Below are positions 1 to 5,618 of a stretch of DNA of 7,029 nt, one piece after another. The stretch is from positions 1 to 7,029 of the forward strand of contig BDTL01000274.1 in the NCBI GenBank assembly GCA_002898115.1. Direction: 5' to 3'. The notes under the pieces are model-generated. The model worked only from the letters and a program-made list of their open reading frames with translations, ran no database searches and was not told where the DNA came from. Each line of letters begins with the position of its first letter. Position 1 is the stretch's first letter. The translations under genes and the position numbers were made by a program. This stretch comes from a bacterium BMS3Bbin02 (GTDB taxonomy: Bacteria; Actinomycetota; Acidimicrobiia; Spongiisociales; UBA5794).

Positions 1-286
1 CGCCACCGACACCGGGTAGCCCGCCGCGAGAGCCATCGCCGACCAGTGGCCTAAAGGGGTCGCGGGGCTGCGACAACTGGAATGAACCGGCAACGACGTT
101 CACCGGCGAGGCCTCCTGTCCGAGACCGTCTGCGACCGCAATGATCGGGCGGGACGGTCCCTGGGATGCTTCGGAAACTGAGGTGAGGACTCCCGAGGAG
201 ATCATCATCCATCCGGCGAAGACACCGGCGGCGATGAGCAACAATGACCCGGTGAGAGCGACGACATAACGGTTGCCGGATCTCAT
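1..286 (-). CDS. PilP-like T4P membrane-anchored protein (C-terminus cut off)
   Basis: Open frame from an ATG at 286 running off the left edge, 95 complete codons and no stop. Residues 1-7 are short and basic (MRSGNRY), residues 8-29 form one hydrophobic segment (VVALTGSLLLIAAGVFAGWM), and the rest is predicted outside: a Pro/Ser-rich linker, then RDPFRPL at residues 75-81 and a Gly-rich stretch. The RDPF tetrapeptide after a flexible linker is characteristic of PilP and GspC-like proteins, which join PilN/PilO and contact the secretin in diderms. The gene follows pilO directly: its ATG overlaps the pilO TGA in an ATGA junction, and a strong AGGAGGT lies at 293-299 with 6-nt spacing. Gene order (M-N-O-P) supports the PilP reading. 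The C-terminal beta domain that would confirm it lies outside the window, so I leave the symbol empty. It could instead be a lineage-specific pilus protein sharing only the motif. Confidence 0.6.
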   Translation of the reverse strand, partial: MRSGNRYVVALTGSLLLIAAGVFAGWMMISSGVLTSVSEASQGPSRPIIAVADGLGQEASPVNVVAGSFQLSQPRDPFRPLVGDGSRGGLPGVGG

Positions 287-966
287 TCGCCGACCTCCTG
301 ATCGGCGCCGTCGGCAGGGGCGCTGCCGTCCTCTGCTACTTCATCGATGATCTTCACCAAAACACCGGTTCGCGTGAAGAGTCGCAAGTTAAGATCAATC
401 GTCAATTCCGACACCGGGCGGCGTTGTCTGACTGTCGTGTCCTCAGCCCCATCCTCCCCGGCGTCCCCGGCCTCCTCAACGACCTCCGTCGGACTGAGCG
501 TGATCGAGTCGGTCCGAACAAGGCGATCCATGGCCTCGATGCCGTAGAGAAATCCAAGCACCTCAAAATACTGGCCTGTCACGGTGACAGAAACGGCTAC
601 CTCGAACACGGGTGTCTCGGTTTCGGCCACACCCGGCGCCGGTGGCGCCAGAGATATCTGAGATATCCGAACACCGGTGCTATCCGCGAGGAAATTGATA
701 TCGGAAATGAACGCCGCCTGGTCCGGTTCCTCGGGGATCGAGCTTTGCATGGCGCCAATCGCAAACTGGTACGACACCTCGTTTGCCTTGATCTCCTTGA
801 GTCTGGCCAGACGAGTTTGCAGTGACAAAGTCTGGTCCTCCTCGGTTTGTAACTCCTGAGTTACGCGATCGACGTCGGCGTTCTGTGGGCCGATCACGAG
901 CATCCACCACAGCAACGTTACGAACAGAACCCCGAGGAGCCCGAACACGAGAGCGGAACGCTTCAC
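283..966 (-). CDS. pilO: Type IV pilus inner-membrane alignment protein PilO
   Basis: A 227-residue bitopic membrane protein that pairs with PilN in the inner-membrane alignment complex and helps transmit motor state to the pilus machine. One transmembrane helix lies at about residues 6-26, followed by a charged coiled coil at about 28-62, then the alpha/beta PilO domain (IPEEPDQAAFISDI at 78-91, a beta-rich stretch at 100-140, and a final strand near 186-206). Translation starts at GTG (964-966), which overlaps the pilN TGA in a GTGA junction. The upstream Shine-Dalgarno is weak, so coupling to pilN is likely. Two acidic low-complexity stretches stand out: about 161-176 (VVEEAGDAGEDGAED region) inserted between the last beta strands, and the C-terminal tail from about 208. 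These are likely flexible loops outside the conserved fold. Sequence identity in this family is low, so the call rests on topology, length and position after pilN. Confidence 0.88.
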   Translation of the reverse strand: MKRSALVFGLLGVLFVTLLWWMLVIGPQNADVDRVTQELQTEEDQTLSLQTRLARLKEIKANEVSYQFAIGAMQSSIPEEPDQAAFISDINFLADSTGVRISQISLAPPAPGVAETETPVFEVAVSVTVTGQYFEVLGFLYGIEAMDRLVRTDSITLSPTEVVEEAGDAGEDGAEDTTVRQRRPVSELTIDLNLRLFTRTGVLVKIIDEVAEDGSAPADGADQEVGE

Positions 967-1580
967 GGGTTCATCTCGGGAATGCGGGCCTCGCGTCTCT
1001 GAGCGTCCGCTGCGGTCGTCAACGTTGTTTGGCTCGTATAGTTGAGAACCTCGATTTCGCCCTCAAGAGCATCGATGATGGTAGAAACCCAGGTCCCCTC
1101 ACCGGCCGGGAAGGTATCCGCATCGAGGGACCGCAGCCAGGCGGAAACATCCGGGAAATCGAATGCAACGCCGGTCATCTGGATCGAGCCGACTCCCGGC
1201 GTATCGATCGCAAGATTGGTGGTCCCGCTAAAGCTCGTCAACCATGTGCGGTCCGGGATGACGCGCGAGAGGTCGTTCAGTACCCTCCCCCACGACACAT
1301 CGCGGGCCAGGATAGTTTCCAGTGTCGCCCTCTGGGCGGTGTACTCCGCCAGGAGGTCCTCCATCGATGAGAGTTCGGCAATCTGGGACTTGTAACCGTC
1401 GTTCGTCGCCCGTTGATCTTCGATCTTGGTCTCAATGTCCCCGACCCGGCCGCCAAGGAGCGTCGTGACGACGGCCAGGACCGCCAAATAGGTGATACCC
1501 GCGATCACAAGTCCGGCGATCCTGCGGCGCCCCGCCTGTTTCTGGAAACTCTCCGGAGGGAGCAGATTGATGGCCCGCAT
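963..1580 (-). CDS. pilN: Type IV pilus assembly protein PilN
   Basis: A 205-residue inner-membrane protein. The N-terminal tail MRAINLLPPE matches the short conserved INLLP element that, in the PilM-PilN family, inserts into a groove of cytoplasmic PilM. A basic stretch (residues 14-20) is followed by one transmembrane helix (about 21-43), a coiled coil (about 46-80) and the extracytoplasmic PilN domain, including VSWGRVLNDLSRVIPDRTWL at 95-114, typical of the family (Pfam PilN, PF05137). The ATG at 1578-1580 follows the pilM TAG with no gap, and GGGGGGAG at 1587-1594 gives a 6-nt spacing, so the start is well supported. The 3' end overlaps pilO by 4 nt. Length is normal. The protein is expected to dimerise with PilO and to link the cytoplasmic PilM ring and motors to the envelope part of the machine. 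Confidence 0.93.
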   Translation of the reverse strand: MRAINLLPPESFQKQAGRRRIAGLVIAGITYLAVLAVVTTLLGGRVGDIETKIEDQRATNDGYKSQIAELSSMEDLLAEYTAQRATLETILARDVSWGRVLNDLSRVIPDRTWLTSFSGTTNLAIDTPGVGSIQMTGVAFDFPDVSAWLRSLDADTFPAGEGTWVSTIIDALEGEIEVLNYTSQTTLTTAADAQRREARIPEMNP

Positions 1581-2645
1581 CTAGAGCTCCCCCCAGAGAC
1601 TCAACCCGATCGCCGTTGGCAAGACGGGCTGTGCTGCCTGCATTTCGTCGTCCGAAAGCCCGACCCGACCCACATTGACGAGATCGAGAATTCGTGCCGG
1701 TTCCAGAGGAATCCCCAGGTCACCCGCCAGCCGGTTCGCCAGGTGCGGCATTCGAGCGCCGTTGCCCGCAACAACGAGGCGCACGACTTCTTCGTTGTTG
1801 TTCTGCGAACGAAAGAACGTTACCGAACCCCGAACTTCCTCGATCAGCTGATCCCCGGCACGCGTCAGGATACCTCTGGCGGCTGAATCCTCATCCTCGG
1901 TTTCCATGCCGCGTTCAGGCTCCACGCCGACGCGCGCCTTCGTTTCTACCGCGACTTCACGGTCGAGGCTCATCCCTTCCTCAAGTGCCTTCGTGAACTC
2001 GTCACCCCCCCGAGGCAACAGCCTGACGAATCTTGCAGATCCACCCTTCGCGATGACGACCTGCGTCACCGTTGCGCCGATGTCAACAATGAGCTGCAGT
2101 GGATTGTCGACTGCGGGAGCCATTCCGTACACCGCTCGCACAAGCCCGAAGCTCTGTAGGTCAATCGCCTTTGGTGAAATCTTTGCTGCACCGAGAACCC
2201 TCATCAACGTATCGACGACATCCCGGTGCACCGCAACCACGAGGATGGACATCATCGGTTCGCCGCCCGGCGTCACGAACTCTTCAAGCGGCACGAAATC
2301 AAGGACCGCCTCATCTACGCCCATAGGAATGGAGTCTTGCACCTGGAAAGGCAGGGCCTCGGCGAGTTCGTTTTCCTCCATTTGCGGGAGGTCGACCTGG
2401 CGCACGACAAGACGCTGATTGGCGGTACCAACAACGACACCTTTGCGAGGAAGCTTGTGTCGTTTCCAGATCGCAGCAACGACCTCGGCTACCGCGCCTT
2501 CGTCAAGAATATCGCCGGCGAGCACAGCACCAGGGGGGAGAGGCATCTCGACAAATCTACGCAGAGTACGTTTGGCTTTGGAGGTGTCTAAGACTGCGAC
2601 CCGGACTGCTTCACCGCCTATGTCCAGCCCAATTGAGACCGCCAT
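1581..2645 (-). CDS. pilM: Type IV pilus assembly ATPase-fold protein PilM
   Basis: A 354-residue cytoplasmic actin/FtsA-like protein that forms a ring around the pilus motor and binds the N-terminal tail of PilN. Visible actin-fold elements are phosphate-1 (GLDIGGEAVRVAVL, residues 6-19), phosphate-2 (IVDIGATVTQVVI, 186-198) and the adenosine-binding motif (VVAGNGARMPHL, 291-302). The stretch LPQMEENELAEALPFQVQDS (86-105) is a typical PilM segment. The frame stays open upstream to a TTG at 2711, which would add 22 residues (MVVSPRRDPLTAG...). I chose the ATG at 2643-2645 because GGTGGAG at 2651-2657 lies 5 nt upstream, the protein then begins MAVSIGLDIGG as PilM proteins usually do, and the length fits the family. 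It is the first gene of the packed M-N-O-P-like block; its TAG is immediately followed by the pilN ATG. An acidic loop (247-253, METEDED) interrupts the second half and is probably surface-exposed. Confidence 0.95.
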   Translation of the reverse strand: MAVSIGLDIGGEAVRVAVLDTSKAKRTLRRFVEMPLPPGAVLAGDILDEGAVAEVVAAIWKRHKLPRKGVVVGTANQRLVVRQVDLPQMEENELAEALPFQVQDSIPMGVDEAVLDFVPLEEFVTPGGEPMMSILVVAVHRDVVDTLMRVLGAAKISPKAIDLQSFGLVRAVYGMAPAVDNPLQLIVDIGATVTQVVIAKGGSARFVRLLPRGGDEFTKALEEGMSLDREVAVETKARVGVEPERGMETEDEDSAARGILTRAGDQLIEEVRGSVTFFRSQNNNEEVVRLVVAGNGARMPHLANRLAGDLGIPLEPARILDLVNVGRVGLSDDEMQAAQPVLPTAIGLSLWGEL

Positions 2646-2650
2646 CTCTT

Positions 2651-2657
2651 CTCCACC
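2651..2657 (-). promoter_or_regulatory. Ribosome binding site deciding the pilM start
   Basis: GGTGGAG, 5 nt upstream of the ATG at 2645. It supports the 354-residue pilM product over a 376-residue version from the TTG at 2711, which would give an N-terminus unlike the family. Confidence 0.75.
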
Positions 2658-2675
2658 TAGGAAACTCCGCCTTCC

Positions 2676-2709
2676 AGCAGTTAGTGGGTCCCGCCGAGGA
2701 CTAACTACC
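2676..2709 (-). promoter_or_regulatory. Candidate RNA hairpin in the pilD-pilM spacer
   Basis: On the minus strand GGTAGTTAGT (2709-2700) can pair with ACTAACTGCT (2685-2676): ten pairs, two of them G-U, around a 14-nt loop. A competing inner stem GTCC/GGAC is possible. The G-U pairs work only in minus-strand RNA, which is the direction of the operon. No U-tract follows, so it does not look like a classical terminator. It ends about 31 nt before the pilM ATG. It may affect stability or pilM translation, or be chance. The rest of the 135-nt spacer (2646-2780) holds only the pilM ribosome binding site and no convincing promoter. Confidence 0.3.
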
Positions 2710-2780
2710 AAACTGAAACGAGCTTAGGCATCGGAGTATCGCCACCACAAACTGAATCAATCTCGGAACCCGCGATGGGG

Positions 2781-3560
2781 CTAGATGAGGTACCAATCCA
2801 GAATCTGGTCGCCTGCGACTATGGCTACATACGCTCCGAGAACTAGATAGGGGCCAAACGGAATGGAGTCCTTTCGCCCCTTGACCCCGGTGATCAGGAG
2901 CAGAATTGAGAGCACCCCACCTAGCAAAAAGGCAAAGAAGAACGCCACGCCTATCCGTCCCCACCCCAGGTAGCCCGTAAACATTCCCAGAAGGACCGCC
3001 AGTTTCACGTCGCCGAACCCGAATCCACCCGCAGGAGCGACCAGCGCGACGACCAGCAGAGCGCCGAAGTAGACCAGCCCCCCGAGCAGCGCGCGCACCG
3101 CACCCTGAGGGTCGCCCGCCATCAAGGCCCCACTGATAAGCAAGACTGCACCGACAACGACACCGGGATACAGGATCCGATTCGGGATGAGCTTGTGATC
3201 AAGATCGGTGAGAGTCAATGTGATCGTAACTCCGGCGAACCACAGATACGCCGGCAGCACCCAGTCGATACCAATGACAGCGACCGTGCTCACGAAGATG
3301 ACTCCGGTCAGGACCTCGACAACGAGATATCGAACGGAGAAGCGAGCACCACACTCACTGCATGTACCGCGCAACATCAGCCACGAGATAACCGGAATGT
3401 TCTCACTCCAGGGGATTTCGTGGCTGCAATGGGGACATGCTGATCGAGGCCGAAGCACGGATCGCTTGAGGGGTACCCGATACGCGACAACGTTGATGAA
3501 CGAACCGATGGAGAGTCCGAGGAGACCCAGGATGCTAAGAACTATGACCTGGTCAGCCAT
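2781..3560 (-). CDS. pilD: Type IV prepilin peptidase / N-methyltransferase PilD
   Basis: A 259-residue polytopic membrane aspartyl protease that cleaves the prepilin leader after the conserved Gly and, in its bifunctional form, methylates the new N-terminal residue. The N-terminal domain has GLLGLSIGSFINVVAYRVP (residues 12-30) and two cysteine pairs, CPHC (42-45) and CSEC (67-70), that bind zinc in bifunctional family members. The catalytic aspartates are expected at D119 in TDLDHKLIPN and D184 in FGFGDVKL. About seven or eight hydrophobic helices are visible. The ATG at 3558-3560 has a strong AGGAGGAGG at 3568-3576 with 7-nt spacing. It lies directly downstream of pilA, its substrate, with a stable hairpin between them. 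Length and all key residues are as expected for a full-length enzyme; nothing is missing. Confidence 0.96.
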   Translation of the reverse strand: MADQVIVLSILGLLGLSIGSFINVVAYRVPLKRSVLRPRSACPHCSHEIPWSENIPVISWLMLRGTCSECGARFSVRYLVVEVLTGVIFVSTVAVIGIDWVLPAYLWFAGVTITLTLTDLDHKLIPNRILYPGVVVGAVLLISGALMAGDPQGAVRALLGGLVYFGALLVVALVAPAGGFGFGDVKLAVLLGMFTGYLGWGRIGVAFFFAFLLGGVLSILLLITGVKGRKDSIPFGPYLVLGAYVAIVAGDQILDWYLI

Positions 3561-3649
3561 GCCGGAACCTCCTCCTAGCGTGTTGCGTCATGGAACCCTA
3601 CTTGTGGGTGGGAGAATCTCGCGGATCTGACACGGATGCCCGAAACGCG

Positions 3650-3678
3650 AGAGAGGGACGGTGAAACCGTCCCTCTCT
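3650..3678 (-). terminator. Strong stem-loop just after pilA
   Basis: A perfect 13-bp inverted repeat (3650-3662 with 3666-3678) around a 3-nt loop, beginning 20 nt beyond the pilA stop codon. The stem includes AGAGAGGGACGGT on the plus strand. Downstream on the minus strand the sequence reads CGCGTTTCGG, so there is no proper U-tract. It may be a partial terminator or, more likely, a 3' stem that protects pilA mRNA from exonucleases and lets the pilin be made in excess over pilD and the genes beyond. The structure is certain from the sequence; its role is inferred. Confidence 0.6.
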
Positions 3679-3698
3679 TACGTGTAATCCGAGCTGCC

Positions 3699-4199
3699 CT
3701 ATGGAGTCGGGAAGCCGCCGGTCACCCAGCCGGTAGGTGCACCTGCCGCCGTTGGGCACGCCAGTGTGGTACCCGACGCCACGGCGTTGTAGAACGTGCC
3801 ACCGGTCGCTGACGAGTCTTCGAAGATTGCGAAGATGCTGCCAGAATCGCTGGTCCGTGTGAGACACACGACATCGTCATTCGACGAAACGCTCATCGCA
3901 ACAACAACGCCCTCTTCGACAGTGCTCGTGGAGCTGTCATCCAGGATGATGCTCGACTCGAACGCCTTCAGGTCGGCCTCGACGGTTGTGAACGAAGTGT
4001 TGTCAACCCAGACACCCTTCTCGGCGAGAAGAACGTTACGCAGTTCTGCCTGGACCGCACGGTCCTGGGCACGACTACGGAAACCGAGGAACGACGGGAT
4101 GGCAATAGCAACAAGAATTGCAATGATAAGCACTACAACCATCAGTTCAATGAGGGTGAAACCCTCTTCCTTTTCGAGACGCTCGCGCATCCAACGCAT
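3699..4199 (-). CDS. pilA: Type IV prepilin (major-pilin-like)
   Basis: A 166-residue class III signal peptide protein. The leader MRWMRERLEKEEG (13 residues, basic with an acidic end) precedes the cleavage point G13/F14 in EEG-FTLIELMVVVLIIAIL; Glu at mature position 5 (E18) is present, as needed for assembly. The hydrophobic alpha1-N helix spans about 14-38, continuing into a charged alpha1-C helix (RSRAQDRAVQAELRNVLLAE, 41-60). The C-terminal globular part is rich in Ser/Thr/Asp, poor in Lys, and holds two cysteines (C112, C148) that could close a 35-residue loop, as the D-region disulfide does in other pilins. I chose the ATG at 4197-4199 because GGAGGT at 4206-4211 is 6 nt away. A TTG at 4205 abuts that site and is too close; an ATG at 4190 would leave a 10-residue leader and is 15 nt from it. 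Its position next to pilC and pilD, with its own leader, fits the main structural subunit rather than a minor pilin. Confidence 0.94.
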   Translation of the reverse strand: MRWMRERLEKEEGFTLIELMVVVLIIAILVAIAIPSFLGFRSRAQDRAVQAELRNVLLAEKGVWVDNTSFTTVEADLKAFESSIILDDSSTSTVEEGVVVAMSVSSNDDVVCLTRTSDSGSIFAIFEDSSATGGTFYNAVASGTTLACPTAAGAPTGWVTGGFPTP

Positions 4200-4205
4200 A
4201 TGCAA

Positions 4206-4211
4206 ACCTCC
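4206..4211 (-). promoter_or_regulatory. Ribosome binding site of pilA
   Basis: GGAGGT with a 6-nt spacer (TTGCAT) before the ATG at 4199. It rules against the overlapping TTG at 4205 and against the ATG at 4190 as the main start, fixing a 13-residue leader peptide. Confidence 0.8.
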
Positions 4212-4231
4212 ATGTAGATAATGAGATTACG

Positions 4232-4272
4232 AGGCGGTGGATATCACTCGCCTATGCTGTTTCCATCGGCGA
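4232..4272 (-). promoter_or_regulatory. Structured 5' leader of pilA with two competing hairpins
   Basis: On the minus strand TCGCC-G-ATG (4272-4264) pairs with CAT-A-GGCGA (4256-4248): eight pairs, one internal G/A mismatch and a 7-nt loop GAAACAG. A second hairpin uses the same GGCG: AGGCG-(A)-GTG (4253-4245) with CACCGCCT (4239-4232 region), eight pairs with one bulged A and an ATATC loop. The two cannot form at once. The element ends about 20 nt before the pilA Shine-Dalgarno. It does not match the c-di-GMP-I (GEMM) consensus or another riboswitch I recognise. No clear -10/-35 pair is visible between the upstream terminator and pilA. It could be a cis-regulatory RNA, a mRNA-stabilising structure, or a DNA operator, since AGGCGAG also occurs 51 bp upstream (4304-4298). 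Confidence 0.35.
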
Positions 4273-4280
4273 TCGGGCCG

Positions 4281-4310
4281 AAAAAGTTGAGCGATTTCTC
4301 GCCTCACAAC
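4281..4310 (-). terminator. Rho-independent terminator or attenuator between pilC and pilA
   Basis: On the minus strand GTTGTGAGGCGA (4310-4299) and TCGCTCAAC (4294-4286) form nine pairs with a 1-nt and a 2-nt bulge, capped by a GAAA tetraloop and followed at once by TTTTT (4285-4281). This is the layout of an intrinsic terminator for transcripts coming from pilC. It lies about 82 nt before the pilA start, so it either ends the pilT-pilC transcript, leaving pilA with its own promoter, or lowers readthrough into pilA. The rest of the 195-nt gap (4311-4394) shows nothing I can name. Confidence 0.55.
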
Positions 4311-4394
4311 CCACCGAACCGGCGCAGCGCGCACGTAATCGAGGAAGGGCCGTCCGGGTGCGATGGGCACACAGGACGCCACCGACCCGAGTCG

Positions 4395-5618
4395 CTACAC
4401 AATCGCGGCGAGGTTGAATATCGGTAGGTAGAGCGCAATGAGGATGCCACCGACGGTGATCCCCATGACGACAATGAGCAGCGGCTCGATGAGACTGGTG
4501 AGAGCGCTCACCATGTCGTCGACCTCACGATTGTAGAAGTCTGACACTTTGCCCAGCATCGCGTCGAGTGCACCGGTTTCCTCACCGACTGTCATCATCT
4601 GAACAACCATCGGTGGGAAGATATCGTGACGCGAGAGGGGCTCGGCGAGCGACTCGCCGTCGCGCACCGACGCCTTGACGTCTTCAAGCGCCCTCGACAT
4701 CTTGCGGTTCCCGGAAGTTGCGGACACGATATCGATCGCCTGCAGAATCGGGACCCCCGTGCGGCTCAGCACCGCGAACGTTCGTGCAAACCGCGACAAG
4801 GCGGTCTTGTGCGCGAGCTTCCCGAAGACCGGGATCTTTAGCTTGGCGCTATCCCACATGTACCGTCCCGATTCGGTCTTCTTCCATTTCTGGAACCCAA
4901 AAACGAATCCGACGGTCCCAAGAATGAGCGCCCACCAGTAGTTCGTCATGATGTTCGACAGAGCAACGAGAACCAGGGTCGGCGCCGGCAGGGATGCACC
5001 GCCTCCCATCTCTTCGTACATGTCAGCGAAGATGGGGACAACGAACACGATCATTGCGGTTGTCACGAAGAGAATCAAGACACCGACAACGATCGGATAC
5101 GCCATGGCGGACTTGATCTTGGAGCGAAGGTTGAGATTGGCTTCGAGCATATCGGCGAGCCGCTCAAGGGTTTCATCGAGTACACCGCCCACCTCCCCGG
5201 CCTTGATCATCGCGACGTACAGTTCGCCGAACACCTTCGGATGTTTCTCCATAGCCTGGGATAGGGAGGTTCCCTTTTCGACGTCGGAGCGCACCTGACG
5301 AATGACGGTTGCCAGCGAGGCCGACTCCGTCTGGTCGACAAGCACTGCGAGAGCGCGAATAAGGGACAGACCGGAGTTCACCATCGTTGCGAACTGGCGC
5401 GAGAACAGCACCACATCTTTGGCTTTGACCCGGTCGGAGAGTCCCGGGATCTTGATCTCCATCTGCAGAGCGGAGGATTTCTGCGCCTCAACTGTGATGG
5501 GTGTCAGACCCTTTTCCCGTAACGACTTGACGACAAGACTCTGCGACTGGCCCTGCACTTGCCCGGACCTGATCTGGCCCTGTTTATCGCGAACCTTGTA
5601 GGTGAATGTTGTCGCCAT
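4395..5618 (-). CDS. pilC: Type IV pilus platform protein PilC (GspF family)
   Basis: A 407-residue inner-membrane platform protein on which the motor ATPases act to add or remove pilin subunits. After an N-terminal cytoplasmic segment (MATTFTYKVRDKQGQIRSG, then an LREKGLTP element at 33-40) there are two T2SSF repeats, about 70-193 and 273-395, each with the signature glycine region: AGEVGGVLDETLERLADM (140-157) and GEETGALDAML (345-355). Hydrophobic helices lie at about 173-195, 215-241 and 376-400. Length is typical. The ATG at 5616-5618 shares one base with the pilT TGA (TGATG), and AAGGAG at 5626-5631 gives a 7-nt spacing. A GTG one codon upstream (5621) is possible but only 4 nt from that site. 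Overlap with pilT implies translational coupling; a terminator-like hairpin follows before pilA. Confidence 0.96.
   Translation of the reverse strand: MATTFTYKVRDKQGQIRSGQVQGQSQSLVVKSLREKGLTPITVEAQKSSALQMEIKIPGLSDRVKAKDVVLFSRQFATMVNSGLSLIRALAVLVDQTESASLATVIRQVRSDVEKGTSLSQAMEKHPKVFGELYVAMIKAGEVGGVLDETLERLADMLEANLNLRSKIKSAMAYPIVVGVLILFVTTAMIVFVVPIFADMYEEMGGGASLPAPTLVLVALSNIMTNYWWALILGTVGFVFGFQKWKKTESGRYMWDSAKLKIPVFGKLAHKTALSRFARTFAVLSRTGVPILQAIDIVSATSGNRKMSRALEDVKASVRDGESLAEPLSRHDIFPPMVVQMMTVGEETGALDAMLGKVSDFYNREVDDMVSALTSLIEPLLIVVMGITVGGILIALYLPIFNLAAIV

Noticed and set aside
822..1370. Plus-strand open frame of 182 codons
   Set aside because: Antisense to pilO and pilN; Arg-rich, low-complexity product without any recognisable domain, typical of a shadow frame in GC-rich DNA.
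1906..2418. Plus-strand open frame of 170 codons
   Set aside because: Wholly antisense to pilM, Ser/Thr/Arg-rich shadow product; pilM has clear actin-fold motifs in the opposite frame.
2646..2711. Longer pilM from the TTG at 2711 (22 more residues)
   Set aside because: No ribosome binding site at the right distance, rare start codon, and an N-terminus unlike the family; the ATG at 2645 has a good site.
2712..2780. Promoter for pilM (TTGATT or TTGTGG with weak -10 boxes)
   Set aside because: Matches to consensus are poor and spacings awkward; not distinguishable from background.
2701..2964. Minus-strand 87-codon frame overlapping the 3' end of pilD
   Set aside because: Out of frame with pilD and overlapping its conserved C-terminal helices; product has no coherent features.
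3796..4221. Plus-strand open frame of 141 codons opposite pilA
   Set aside because: Antisense to a well-supported prepilin; no domain or ribosome binding site that I can see.
4200..4290. c-di-GMP-I (GEMM) riboswitch before pilA
   Set aside because: The GCAAAC-type and ACGCAAAG-type conserved elements are not present on the minus strand; only general hairpins are seen.
4212..4394. Sigma-54 or sigma-70 type promoter for pilA
   Set aside because: No GG/GC pair at -24/-12 spacing was found. TATCTA at 4220-4215 could pass for a -10 box, but the transcript would then start inside or after the Shine-Dalgarno, so I do not call it.
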